Counted from the stretch's first letter, positions 1 through 7,575 are shown. The stretch: DNA of 64,000 nt from Pseudomonas sp. FP1742 (GCF_030687145.1 NZ_CP117460.1:4154001-4218000); one strand, 5' to 3'. Numbers and translations are program-made. The notes: generated by a model from the letters alone, not told the origin.

Positions 1-25
1 TGTAGGAGCGGTCAAAGCTAAGCGT

Positions 26-355
26 TTAGGGTCTTTCGGGACGCGACAGGCCATGTTGAGCAAACAGCTGCGGCCACTTGATCAGCGTCGCCTCCGACAG
101 GATCAGATTGCAGTCCAGTAAGTCCGCGACTGCCCGGATGGGGCGTTTTTCCAGAAGTTTGGGCGACGCGAGGACCGCGATTTTTTGTGCCTGCTTCACC
201 TGCGCGGCTGACACATTGCTCAGGCCAAGATGACGAATCAAACCTTGACGTTGCAGCTCGGCCAGCGTGCTGAATCCTTCTTCAATGCAGGCCTCGTCGG
301 GGGCGTGCATTGTTCCCCAGGCACGATAATTCACTACGTCCAACACATCGACAGC
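26..355 (-). pseudogene. Chimeric remnant: aldo/keto reductase fragment fused in frame to a LysR substrate-binding fragment
   Basis: One uninterrupted minus-strand frame carries two unrelated pieces. The part from about 355 to 173 reads like the middle of an aldo/keto reductase (PAVDVLDVVN, then AELQRQGLIRHLGLSNVSAA, the strand 6/7 region). The part from about 175 to 26 reads like the effector-binding region of a LysR regulator (ASPKLLEKRPIRAVADL, then WPQLFAQHGL). Neither domain is complete: the reductase lacks its catalytic N-terminal half and the regulator lacks its HTH. I read this as a deletion junction between two decayed genes, not a functional protein. The frame continues upstream to 496 without recognisable sequence. 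Confidence 0.55.
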
Positions 356-358
356 GGG

Positions 359-559
359 GCGATGCCGTTGTGGGACTACGAACGCAACGGCGAAACCATC
401 AGCCTCGACCTGCCCTCGCCGCTGAGAGCGTTTGTAGACTTCATCAACAGTAGTAGCTGGTCTACGCTGAAAGCACGGTCGGGAGAACCTGACCATGTGG
501 ACAACGTGCGCAATCAGGGGCAGAAGCTAATCTCCCCTTTGAACGATAAGACTCAATAA
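359..559 (+). pseudogene. LysR-family regulator fragments, opposite strand
   Basis: The frame reads PLWDYERNGETISLDLPSPL, which resembles the mid effector-domain segment of LysR proteins (usually W-F-E-R-D-G-E). It runs directly into LRAFVDFI, which resembles the extreme C-terminus of such proteins, so an internal deletion is likely. It abuts the reductase/LysR chimera on the other strand and may derive from the same regulator after an inversion. The rest of the frame, to the stop at 559, matches nothing I know. Confidence 0.4.
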
Positions 560-565
560 TCGAAA

Positions 566-901
566 ATGTCTGCCGATAGTCAAAACGATGCCCCGGCATT
601 AGGGGATTTTAGAACGTGGAGTAGCGGGTTCAAGCTTATGAAAGATATCTATCTACTGATCGAGCATGGTATGGATCAGGGCGAAGTTTATGTACTTGGC
701 TGGTTCGATGATGAGAAAAGGGCCAAGGAAGTGGCCGAGGAGAAGGAGTGGGAGGTCTACCGCGCCAGCTTGAAAACTGAGCATCCCTGGTCAAATCACA
801 AACCGCTGCCGCCAGACCAAACTAAATATCGTCGCTTCTGGATCAAAGAAATTTCCAAATTTGATCACGTTCCAGTTCCTAGATCCTCGGCCGCTCATTG
901 A
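566..901 (+). CDS. Hypothetical protein, 111 aa
   Basis: Unrecognised soluble protein of 111 residues, rich in charged residues (Lys/Glu at about 48-60) and aromatic residues near the C-terminus (RRFWIKEISKF). It has no signal peptide or membrane segment. No strong ribosome-binding site precedes the first ATG, and Met26 (641) is an alternative start. Its base composition is visibly more A+T-rich than the ben, mrp or iol genes, and it follows decayed gene fragments, so it may be a transferred or relic gene. Confidence 0.45.
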   Translation: MSADSQNDAPALGDFRTWSSGFKLMKDIYLLIEHGMDQGEVYVLGWFDDEKRAKEVAEEKEWEVYRASLKTEHPWSNHKPLPPDQTKYRRFWIKEISKFDHVPVPRSSAAH

Positions 902-1094
902 CCTCCGTCCGACTTCTGCTCAATTGCGGTCAACTTATCTTCCATCGGTGGCTACTTAACAGCGGCCGCCTAGAACTTTTCTCTATTTATCGGTCTATGT
1001 GGATAGGCACATCTGCCCGGTAAGCACGAACCCGAAGACTTCCGGCAACCAGATGGCCACACGTCCAATTGTCAATCAGAGGTTGTCTTCGCTC

Positions 1095-1493
1095 ATGAAA
1101 TTCCATGACCCACGGATGGTGCTCTTCGGCCTGTTTGCGTTCGCGGCAGTGGGCTCGGCATCAGCAACACAGATGAAGACCTCAACCTCTGTTTTCGCGA
1201 CTGAAGTCACAGCTGTTCAAGCTCCTGTCCAGGCCGCCGGCAACCCTTGGCCAACCTTGGCCAGTATGGCCGGCAAGCAGCCAGGGCCGTTGCTGGCCCA
1301 TGACGACCGATACTGGCATGACGGCCGTTGGCACGATCGTAGAGACGATTGGCGCCGAGACGAATGGCGTAGAGATCAGTGGCGTAGAGAGCAAGCCCGT
1401 CGAGAAGCTGAACGCCATCGTTATTGGGAACGCCACGAGGATCGGCCCATGCGGCACCGCTACGAGGACGATCACCGCTACTATCGTCGCTAG
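1095..1493 (+). CDS. Secreted Arg/Trp/Asp-rich low-complexity protein
   Basis: Starting at ATG 1095, with AGAGG about 14 bases upstream, the protein has a signal peptide (MKFHDPR then a hydrophobic core ending in GSASA), so export to the periplasm is predicted. After a Pro/Ala linker, the C-terminal 60 residues are a repetitive D/R/W/H/Y-rich stretch (DDWRRDEWRRDQWRREQARR). A longer frame opens at 999, but it would bury the signal peptide. Similar small 'RRDEWRR' envelope proteins are common in Pseudomonas; the function is unknown. Confidence 0.6.
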   Translation: MKFHDPRMVLFGLFAFAAVGSASATQMKTSTSVFATEVTAVQAPVQAAGNPWPTLASMAGKQPGPLLAHDDRYWHDGRWHDRRDDWRRDEWRRDQWRREQARREAERHRYWERHEDRPMRHRYEDDHRYYRR

Positions 1494-1545
1494 TGCAGGC
1501 AGAAGATATCCGGACTCATCCCGTAGCCCTGCCATACTGTTCAAC

Positions 1546-2286
1546 ATGACTCGTGCAACCTTCCGCTTCTACGAGGAGCTCAACGATTTCCTGCCGGCCG
1601 ACCGGCGGCGGCAGTCCTTCACCTGCGAGTGCGCGCGAGGGGCGACGGTCAAGCACATGATCGAAGCGCTCGGGATACCGCACACCGAGGTCGAACTGGT
1701 GCTGCTCAACGGCGAGTCGGTGGGCTTCGAGCGGGTGATCTTCGACGGTGACCGGCTGGCGGTGTATCCCAAGTTCGAAGCGCTGGACATCAGCCCGTTG
1801 CTGAAGGTTCGTGCACAACCTTTACGGGTGCTGCGCTTCATCGCTGATGCGCACCTTGGCGGGCTGGCCAGCCTGCTGCGCATGAGCGGCTTCGACACCC
1901 TCTACGACAATAGCTTCGAGGACGGCGAGATCGCCGAGATCGCTGCGCACCAAGGACGCATCGTGCTAACCCGCGACCGCGAACTGCTCAAGCGACGGAT
2001 CATCAGCCACGGCTGTTACGTGCACGCCCTGAAGCCGTCGCTGCAGCTGCGCGAATTGTACGAGCGCCTCGACCTGGCGCGTAGCGCGCGGCCATTCAGC
2101 CTGTGCCTTCATTGCAACCTGCCATTGCACGAGATCAGCCCGGAACTGGCCCGGCCTCAGGTGCCGCCACGGGTTGGCGCTCTCTATTCACACTTCCTGC
2201 GCTGCGACGCCTGCCAACGGATTTACTGGGAGGGTTCGCACTGGCGTGGCATGTGTGCACTGCTGGCTCCTCTGCTGGACCGATAG
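1546..2286 (+). CDS. Ub-like plus Mut7-C RNase domain protein
   Basis: 246 residues. Residues 1-85 form a ubiquitin/ThiS-like beta-grasp domain (LVLLNGESVGFERVIFDGDR), as in the Ub-Mut7C family. Residues about 94-240 form a Mut7-C domain, a PIN-like RNase fold. Candidate acidic metal ligands are D101 (FIADAHLG), D121 (YDNSFED) and the LTRDREL stretch near 141-147. The C-terminus holds a zinc ribbon, C187-x2-C190 and C220-x2-C223. The frame is open from 1300, but ATG 1546 starts exactly at the domain boundary. The likely role is RNA degradation or processing in the cytoplasm; the partner of the Ub-like domain is unknown. It is monocistronic, with the repressor gene 173 bases downstream. Confidence 0.8.
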   Translation: MTRATFRFYEELNDFLPADRRRQSFTCECARGATVKHMIEALGIPHTEVELVLLNGESVGFERVIFDGDRLAVYPKFEALDISPLLKVRAQPLRVLRFIADAHLGGLASLLRMSGFDTLYDNSFEDGEIAEIAAHQGRIVLTRDRELLKRRIISHGCYVHALKPSLQLRELYERLDLARSARPFSLCLHCNLPLHEISPELARPQVPPRVGALYSHFLRCDACQRIYWEGSHWRGMCALLAPLLDR

Positions 2287-2375
2287 CCGTAGGGGACTTT
2301 AGAGCGGCGCGATTCATGAAGGAGCTCACAGAAAGCGATCGCGCAGGCGAACCTGGTCGGTTTGAGCCCATGGAT

Positions 2376-2450
2376 AGTAGCAAAGCTGCTTTTTATCAGC
2401 GGCAAATGACTAGCAGAGCTACTTGCAAGAATAACAGTTCTGCTAATACT
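2376..2450. promoter_or_regulatory. Three TAGCA-type operator-like repeats upstream of the S24 repressor
   Basis: Three related imperfect palindromes lie just before the repressor start: AGTAGCAAAGCTGCTT (2376-2391), ACTAGCAGAGCTACT (2409-2423) and, read on the minus strand, AGTATTAGCAGAACTGT (2450-2434). They share TAGCA followed by an inverted T-G/A-CT half. Their spacing and position fit autoregulation by the XRE/S24 protein. Two more copies occur after the gene at 3383-3422. The sites are seen directly; the binding protein is inferred. Confidence 0.6.
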
Positions 2451-2459
2451 CTTGCCGGC

Positions 2460-3251
2460 ATGAAAACACGCCGCCCCCTTACCCCCGAAGAAGTCGCCGA
2501 AAGTGCCAGACTCAAGGCCATTTACGACCAGCGCAAGTCTGCTGCTAAAGCGGCTGGACGAAGCCTCACTCAAGCGGATGTCGCCGAGGCTTGCGGATGG
2601 TCTGGCCAAAGTGCATTCAGTCAGTACGCTACCGCAAAGGTTCCACTGAACGTCGAAGCACTCTTGAAGCTGGCAAAAGCCCTGGACTTCAATGCCAGCG
2701 AAGTGAGTCCACGCCTGATCTCTACCGTTGCGATCGTCCAGCCTGCTGAACGCATCCAGCCAAGCGTATCGATGTCGGACATCCAACCTTGGGATGACAA
2801 CACGCCCCTGGATGACGATGAGGTCTATGTCCCCTTCCTGCGCGAAGTCGAGCTGGCGGCCGGATCAGGTCGCTTCGTGATTGAGGAAAGCGACAACGCC
2901 CGGTTGCGCTTTTTCAAGAAGGACCTGCGCCACAACAACGTACAGTTCAGCAACGCGAAGTGCGTGGTGGTCAGCGGCAACAGCATGCTGCCAGTGCTGC
3001 GCGATGGCGCCACCGTGGGCATCAACGTGGGCAAGAGCTCTCTGGGCGATATCATTGACGGAGACATGTACGCGATCAACCACAACGGTCAGCTACGTGT
3101 GAAGCAGGTTTACCGCCTGCCCACCGGCATTCGCCTGCGCAGCTTCAACCGTGATGAGCATCCGGATGAGGACTACACCTTTGCGCAGATCCAGGAGCAG
3201 CAGATCGCGATCCTGGGCCATGTGTTCTGGTGGGGAATGTTTGCCCGTTGA
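2460..3251 (+). CDS. XRE-family repressor with LexA/CI-like S24 autoprotease domain
   Basis: 263 residues from ATG 2460. An N-terminal helix-turn-helix (about 35-80, SLTQADVAEACGWSGQSAFSQY) is followed by a linker and an S24 peptidase domain. The Ser/Lys dyad is intact (S175 in VSGNSMLP, K215 in LRVKQV), and an Ala-Gly cleavage site is present at about A134-G135 (ELAAGSG). It is therefore likely to be inactivated by RecA-stimulated self-cleavage, like phage CI or the pyocin regulator PrtR. No phage or pyocin genes follow. The nearby repeated sites suggest that it controls itself and the downstream PL7-like gene. The frame is open further upstream, but that part has no domain. Confidence 0.85.
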   Translation: MKTRRPLTPEEVAESARLKAIYDQRKSAAKAAGRSLTQADVAEACGWSGQSAFSQYATAKVPLNVEALLKLAKALDFNASEVSPRLISTVAIVQPAERIQPSVSMSDIQPWDDNTPLDDDEVYVPFLREVELAAGSGRFVIEESDNARLRFFKKDLRHNNVQFSNAKCVVVSGNSMLPVLRDGATVGINVGKSSLGDIIDGDMYAINHNGQLRVKQVYRLPTGIRLRSFNRDEHPDEDYTFAQIQEQQIAILGHVFWWGMFAR

Positions 3252-3338
3252 TTGATTCCCGGGAGTTCCTGAAGGCGATCGCCAGGTTCAACAAGCCAGA
3301 GCCGCGCGACCTGCCGGCTTGATGCTCGACTCACCCGG

Positions 3339-3364
3339 AAGCCCGCCAAGCGCGGGCTTTTTTT
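3339..3364 (+). terminator. Rho-independent terminator after the repressor gene
   Basis: The stem AAGCCCGC / GCGGGCTT with a short loop is followed by seven T residues, about 90 bases after the repressor stop. Confidence 0.85.
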
Positions 3365-3382
3365 ACGCCTCCAGCAATTATT

Positions 3383-3422
3383 ATTAGCAGTGCTGTTTAC
3401 TTTAAATAACATCACTGCTACT
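3383..3422. promoter_or_regulatory. Two inverted TAGCAGTG operator-like sites upstream of the PL7-like gene
   Basis: ATTAGCAGTGCTGTTT (3383-3398) and, on the minus strand, AGTAGCAGTGATGTTA (3422-3407) face each other across an A+T-rich spacer. They match the three sites before the repressor gene. They lie after the repressor terminator and about 140 bases before the next gene, so they are probably in its promoter. The stretch 3252-3560 holds only the terminator and these sites. Confidence 0.55.
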
Positions 3423-3560
3423 TTTATTTCCAGACCAAGACAACTGCCACTGGCCTCCAGCATCACTTCTGCCCATTCACTGAGTGGGCAGTGGGATGTA
3501 GGCCTGCATCAAAACGCAAGGCTCAACTGAGCAAAAGGTGACATCAAATGAAATAGGGAA

Positions 3561-4241
3561 ATGACCATGACCGTAGATATCAGCAACTACACAATTGCTA
3601 CACCGCTTCCCACCTCCGACACCAACCCGATCGCGCTTGAACTCATCGGCTGGCGGGCACTGCTTGAATGCCCGGAAGTTATTTCGATGCTCGCGGATGG
3701 CTCGCTGCAAATGACAGCACCGACACTCGGCGCTTCGAGCAAGAGCACCCATCGGACGCGCTGCGAGTGGAAAGAGCCAGGTTATTGGCTGTTCGCCAGC
3801 GCTGCCGATCACTGGAACCGACAAGAAATGCGAGTCACGAAGGTCAACTCGCTGCAGAAGGTCGTGATCAGCCAGATTCATGTCCAGGGTTCAGAGCGGC
3901 CACCGGTAAAAGTGTTCTGGAACAAAGGCCGAATCACCATGGGGTTTCGATCGAGCTATCTCCAGGAAGACCCGGTGAATACGACGGTTCTGGAAAACGT
4001 GCCACTGGGTGCACTTTTCAAAATCAACATTCACGCCAATTCGAACGGCGCCGTATCCGTCTCGGCGAGCTGTAACGGCGTCAAATCGACCTCCGCAATC
4101 ATGTATCTCGACAACACCTGGGATACGCAAATACTCGCCTTCCACGGCGGCGTGTATAACCAGATCGATTACTCCGACACCACCGACCCGGAAGACGGTT
4201 CGGTGTGCATCATCAGCGACCTTTCCATCACTCACGTTTGA
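3561..4241 (+). CDS. PL7-family (alginate lyase 2 domain) polysaccharide lyase-like protein
   Basis: 226 residues, the length of a bare PL7 jelly-roll catalytic domain. Family landmarks are an Arg/Glu strand HRTRCEWKE (64-72, at the place of the R-T-E-x-R motif), QIH at 105-107 (SQIHVQG), and FHGGVYNQ near 195-202, corresponding to the C-terminal Y/F-K-x-G-x-YNQ motif with the catalytic Tyr. PL7 enzymes cleave alginate or polyglucuronate by beta-elimination. No signal peptide is visible, which is odd for a polymer-degrading enzyme. The start could be ATG 3561 or 3567. It lies behind repressor-type sites. Confidence 0.75.
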   Translation: MTMTVDISNYTIATPLPTSDTNPIALELIGWRALLECPEVISMLADGSLQMTAPTLGASSKSTHRTRCEWKEPGYWLFASAADHWNRQEMRVTKVNSLQKVVISQIHVQGSERPPVKVFWNKGRITMGFRSSYLQEDPVNTTVLENVPLGALFKINIHANSNGAVSVSASCNGVKSTSAIMYLDNTWDTQILAFHGGVYNQIDYSDTTDPEDGSVCIISDLSITHV

Positions 4242-4482
4242 GATTTTGTGTGATCTGCAGCAAAGCAAGGCACCTGACATGCAATCAGACCAGCCACTGA
4301 ACACGCCGGGCAGAAACCGGCGCAGGCAAAGCCAGAGGTGACGACCTCGCGCAGATCACACCCCGATCCGAACGAACGCCGGCGCAATTCAAGCCTCGCA
4401 AGATGAACATATATTCATGCAGGCGCAGCCCTAAATGTCTACCCTCAGGTTTCCGACATAGTGAATACAGGAGTAACCCACC

Positions 4483-4653
4483 ATGTTCGCACACGAAGGT
4501 GCTGGTCTGATTACGCTTTACATCGTCATGGCATCGATCGCTTTAATTGTGATCGCTCATGGTGTTCATACCCACCGGCAATACCGCCAAAAGGGCATGC
4601 ATGATCAATCCCGCAGTCGTTCATACGATGAAAGCAAACGAGTCTGCGACTGA
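4483..4653 (+). CDS. Small single-span membrane protein, 56 aa
   Basis: A short gene with a good ribosome-binding site (AGGAG at 4469). It encodes MFAHEGAGLITLYIVMASIA..., one hydrophobic helix at about residues 8-26, then a basic/polar tail (HTHRQYRQKG) ending VCD. A terminator follows at once. The function is unknown; the tail should be cytoplasmic if the N-terminus is outside. Confidence 0.6.
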   Translation: MFAHEGAGLITLYIVMASIALIVIAHGVHTHRQYRQKGMHDQSRSRSYDESKRVCD

Positions 4654-4683
4654 TACACTGCGTGTTGAATGTCTCTATCGAGG

Positions 4684-4707
4684 AGCCCGGCACCGTCCGG
4701 GCTTTTT
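4684..4707 (+). terminator. Terminator after the small membrane protein gene
   Basis: Stem AGCCCGG / CCGGGCT with a CACCGT-type loop, followed by five T residues. Confidence 0.8.
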
Positions 4708-4856
4708 ATCGCCTGCGGGCAACTTGCGGTTGCAGGCATTCACCCGCCCCCATGACGAATGGAGGTAAAACAATCTGAACCTGTCCTTCCTCCTCCAAGT
4801 CGAAAAAATTGGCAGCCATCAATCACTGAAGCATCACTTCCAAAGGAGTCTCTCTC

Positions 4857-5270
4857 ATGAAGATTTCGCAAGTTATGACGAAGGAGGTTTTAACAGCCAA
4901 ACCAAGCCAGACGATCCAGGAGGCCGCAAGCATGATGGCCAGGATCGATAGCGGCGCCATTATGGTTGAGGAGCAGGATCGGCTGGTGGGCATGATCACG
5001 GACCGGGATATAGCGATCAGAGCCGTAGCCGAAGGGCTCACCGGCAAAACCCCTATCAGCAAAATAATGAGTGGCGGTATCCGCTATTGCTTTGAGGATG
5101 ACGACATCGAACAGGTGGCCAAAAATATGGCGGATGTACACCTGCGTCGTCTGCCCGTACTTAACCGGGAAAAGCGTCTGGTGGGTGTCGTGTCGCTGGG
5201 AAACATTGCCAGTACTCGATCTCAATCCGCCGCCGCTACTGTTTTGCGCGGAGTGGCACAGGCTCATTAA
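4857..5270 (+). CDS. CBS-domain protein
   Basis: 137 residues made of two CBS motifs (about 7-60 and 72-125): MTKEVLTAKPSQTIQEAASMM... with GMITDRDIAIRAVAEG, then the second repeat ending LVGVVSLGNIA. CBS pairs bind adenosine nucleotides and act as energy or ligand sensors; no effector domain is attached. A good ribosome-binding site (AAAGGAG) precedes the start. The gene stands alone between two terminator-flanked small genes. The target protein is unknown. Confidence 0.85.
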   Translation: MKISQVMTKEVLTAKPSQTIQEAASMMARIDSGAIMVEEQDRLVGMITDRDIAIRAVAEGLTGKTPISKIMSGGIRYCFEDDDIEQVAKNMADVHLRRLPVLNREKRLVGVVSLGNIASTRSQSAAATVLRGVAQAH

Positions 5271-5461
5271 CCGGGCCGTTTAAGCGTTTATCAGGATTAA
5301 AGCTCTCATGGATCTGGCACGCTCGCCTGGCCTGGAATTCCGTTCGAAACCCGGCTTCAGGATCAGGCGAGTCCTTCAGCACACATCCACCGCAAGCGCC
5401 AAGATAACCTTCCCACACCCAGTACGTCGTTCGCTGGGCCGCATCCTTATTGCGCGACGCA

Positions 5462-5716
5462 TCAATTGGGCTCGACGAGCAAGTCTTTGTCCTCCGCGCC
5501 TAGCGCCGGCTCCTGATCTTCCAACTTGTCGGTTTCACGCTTCTTTTTCAGTCGGGCTCGAGTGCGCTCGGTGTCATAGGTTTTTCCGTCGGCCAAGGCC
5601 TTCAGGGTTGTTGAAATCCGATAGAAACCACCGCACGGCTCACAATAAATACGCAAGCCGCCTCCGAACGAAAGATCTTCCAGTGCATTGGTATTGCCAC
5701 ACAGCGGACAGTTCAT
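5462..5716 (-). CDS. Small zinc-ribbon protein (paralogue A)
   Basis: 84 residues from ATG 5716, chosen because AGGAGGTG (5721-5728) sits at ideal distance; a GTG two codons earlier overlaps it. The N-terminal ribbon has MNCPLCGN and IYCEPCGG (two CxxC knuckles), then a helix with YDTERTRARLKKKR and an acidic tail. It resembles the neighbour at 5949-6254 in the ribbon and in the -D-x-E-R-T-R-x-x-L motif. It probably binds zinc; partner and role are unknown. Confidence 0.65.
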   Translation of the reverse strand: MNCPLCGNTNALEDLSFGGGLRIYCEPCGGFYRISTTLKALADGKTYDTERTRARLKKKRETDKLEDQEPALGAEDKDLLVEPN

Positions 5717-5886
5717 AGCCACCTCCTGCTCATTCAGCTATAGCCGCTTTCAGCCCGCCATAAATGCAGACAACCTGGGTAGGTGCGATGACGAATGGCG
5801 GGGACATGTTGATATCGACAGGGGCTATCCATGGAGGTTGCTTGTTTGTTGTCGATAGATAGAGCAATACCTGCGTGAGACCCTGA

Positions 5887-5909
5887 AGGAGCTGCCGAAG
5901 GCTGCTCCT
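5887..5909. repeat. Short palindromic hairpin
   Basis: AGGAGCTGCCGAAGGCTGCTCC forms a hairpin of the kind scattered between Pseudomonas genes, followed by TGTAGG. The gap 5717-5948 holds nothing else that I can identify. Confidence 0.4.
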
Positions 5910-5948
5910 GTAGGGGGGAAACGGTGTTGCAGCCAGAACTGACGGATT

Positions 5949-6254
5949 CTAATCCGAAGTCAGCGGCTGCCTGGAGCGATTCGGCGCGATGACCGACTTC
6001 TCCTCGGTGTCGCGATGCAACAAGGAAACGTTGTAGTCATAGCGGGATATCAACGGCACGGGCTCGTCATTGCGGGACATCTTGAGCCATTGTCTTGTGC
6101 GCTCGATGTCAAAGGACTCGTTTCTGCCCTTCATTTTTTTAATAAGGTTCGCCGAGACCCTGAAGCGTCCACATCCGGCCGAGCATGCGACCTCCGACCA
6201 ATCTTCAGCCACATGAACAGTGTTAGAGACAGCGTGACAGATTAAGCACTTCAT
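5949..6254 (-). CDS. Small zinc-ribbon protein (paralogue B)
   Basis: 101 residues. The N-terminal knuckles are MKCLICHAV and EVACSAGCGRFRV, followed by FDIERTRQWLKMSRN, the same helix motif as in the 84-residue protein downstream. The C-terminal 35 residues differ. The two genes are co-oriented, about 230 bases apart, and look like an old tandem duplication. The function is unknown. Confidence 0.6.
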   Translation of the reverse strand: MKCLICHAVSNTVHVAEDWSEVACSAGCGRFRVSANLIKKMKGRNESFDIERTRQWLKMSRNDEPVPLISRYDYNVSLLHRDTEEKSVIAPNRSRQPLTSD

Positions 6255-6356
6255 GTTCGATCTCCGTATCCATGAATGACCAACTGTAGACGATCCACGA
6301 ACAAGTCACTCGGCGCCCACAAAAACCATATCAGCCAGACCCGCCGCCAGCGCCGA

Positions 6357-6387
6357 CAGAAAAGAGCCCGGCACCATGGCCGGGCTC
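6357..6387 (-). terminator. Terminator for the 64-residue gene on the minus strand
   Basis: On the minus strand GAGCCCGG - CCATGGTG - CCGGGCTC is followed by TTTTCT, just after the stop of the gene at 6391-6585. Confidence 0.8.
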
Positions 6388-6390
6388 CGT

Positions 6391-6585
6391 TTATCTTCTG
6401 TTTTCCAGCATTTTGTCGGCGAGCGCCTTGGCCCTTTGGATCAGCAGGTTTTGCCTGTCTTCGTGGGTGGCTTCTCCTACCACCGGTGCCGTCAGATGGC
6501 TTTCGGCAATCAGCGCAGCACAGAAATATTGGTCCCAAACAGTGCTCTGCTCCGACACCTGTCTATTCGTTTGGTCGGCGATCAT
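6391..6585 (-). CDS. Hypothetical protein, 64 aa
   Basis: A small soluble protein with a strong ribosome-binding site (AAGGAG) before its ATG and its own terminator. The sequence (MIADQTNRQVSEQSTVWDQYF... ending ALADKMLENRR) is mostly helical in character with no known motif. The clear expression signals support a real gene; the function is unknown. Confidence 0.5.
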   Translation of the reverse strand: MIADQTNRQVSEQSTVWDQYFCAALIAESHLTAPVVGEATHEDRQNLLIQRAKALADKMLENRR

Positions 6586-6762
6586 ATGCGGCTCCTTTTG
6601 ATGAGGTAGCCTTGTCAGTTTACGCCTGAATCACCAACAGCCTTCGTCGCGCAGGACAGTCGGCACTGCCAATCGCTGGCGACAAACCGTTTCCTCGACT
6701 AGGATTTTATCGCACAGGACTTCGCCCACTGTGTCGTCGGGCGACTCACAAGGGAGAGATAG

Positions 6763-6957
6763 ATGACGCCTACTCGCATTACCGAGCAAACCTATCGTGG
6801 CTGGTCCAGCCCCATCTTGCTTGAACTCAAGGAGAGAGAACATCAGCTAGACCCTTCGGCACGCCAGGCCCTGCGAAATGTCCTGGTGGAGAGAAGGCTT
6901 ATAAACACCGGAAACCCTTCCGGCATGGATCGACGCAAGGCTGATCCGTCCGGGTAA
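6763..6957 (+). CDS. Hypothetical protein, 64 aa
   Basis: ATG 6763 follows AGGGAGAG. The product is basic and polar (ITEQTYRGWSSPILLELKEREHQLDPSARQALRNVL...). It has no membrane segment or known domain. A hairpin terminator lies 40 bases after the stop. Confidence 0.45.
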   Translation: MTPTRITEQTYRGWSSPILLELKEREHQLDPSARQALRNVLVERRLINTGNPSGMDRRKADPSG

Positions 6958-6996
6958 CCACAAGCATCAAGTGCTTTTGTTCACCCCCCCTTCATC

Positions 6997-7024
6997 GACG
7001 CTGCCAGCATTCTGCTGGCAGCGT
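6997..7024 (+). terminator. Hairpin after the 64-residue plus-strand gene
   Basis: CGACGCTGCCAGCA / TGCTGGCAGCG is a 10-bp-plus stem. The T-run is weak, so it may act as a transcription or mRNA-end hairpin. Confidence 0.5.
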
Positions 7025-7052
7025 GCTTATGAACAATCGCCAAATGCCAGAC

Positions 7053-7095
7053 AAAAAAAAGCCCAGGCAGCTGATGGACGCCTGGGCTTTAAAAA
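7053..7095. terminator. Bidirectional terminator between convergent genes
   Basis: AAAAAAAAGCCCAGGC ... GCCTGGGCTTTAAAAA has A/T tracts on both sides. It serves the plus-strand gene ending 6957 and the minus-strand lipoprotein gene ending 7240. The region 7096-7239 is A+T-rich with no gene. Confidence 0.8.
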
Positions 7096-7239
7096 TGCAT
7101 AAACCGTGGTGGTGAACGCGGGGTAATATTACCCAATCAATTGATCTGTAACAAGATATTTTAACTCACTATCCAGTTACTAAATCTCGTAACCCATTAA
7201 ATATCCACACTATTTTTAAGTCATCTACTGAGTCGACCG

Positions 7240-7575
7240 TTACAAACAATCCCGGACAGCCTTGCGCAGCGCCCCTGACTTGGCCCATGGCGGCCCTTGG
7301 TAAAGCGATACCCGGCTGCCATCCTTCGATTTCACGACGTCCAGAATTTCGTCAGCCGTGATGACGCTCGGTGCTGTAATCCGGTAGCCATTGGAAATCG
7401 CGGTTTGCGTTGTTCCCGCAATCTCCTGACGCCACAACGGCAATACACACCCGGCATATTCCTTGGGCGCCTTATCGCTGTATTTGCTGACATTGGGCTC
7501 ACCGGGCACCAGGGATGCGGGCAATGAACAGCCCGCCAACGCAGCCACCGCTACTCCCGCCATCAATATCCGCAT
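7240..7575 (-). CDS. Small predicted lipoprotein
   Basis: 111 residues beginning MRILMAGVAVAALAGCSLP, a classic lipoprotein signal with lipobox LAGC (Cys16). The residue after Cys is Ser, which favours outer-membrane sorting. The mature part has two further Cys (AGCVLP and the C-terminal RDCL) that could form a disulfide. No family recognised. It is monocistronic. Confidence 0.65.
   Translation of the reverse strand: MRILMAGVAVAALAGCSLPASLVPGEPNVSKYSDKAPKEYAGCVLPLWRQEIAGTTQTAISNGYRITAPSVITADEILDVVKSKDGSRVSLYQGPPWAKSGALRKAVRDCL

Noticed and set aside
2376..4241. Prophage or pyocin island
   Set aside because: Only the repressor and its sites are present; no integrase, tail, lysis or packaging gene and no attachment-site repeats are visible.
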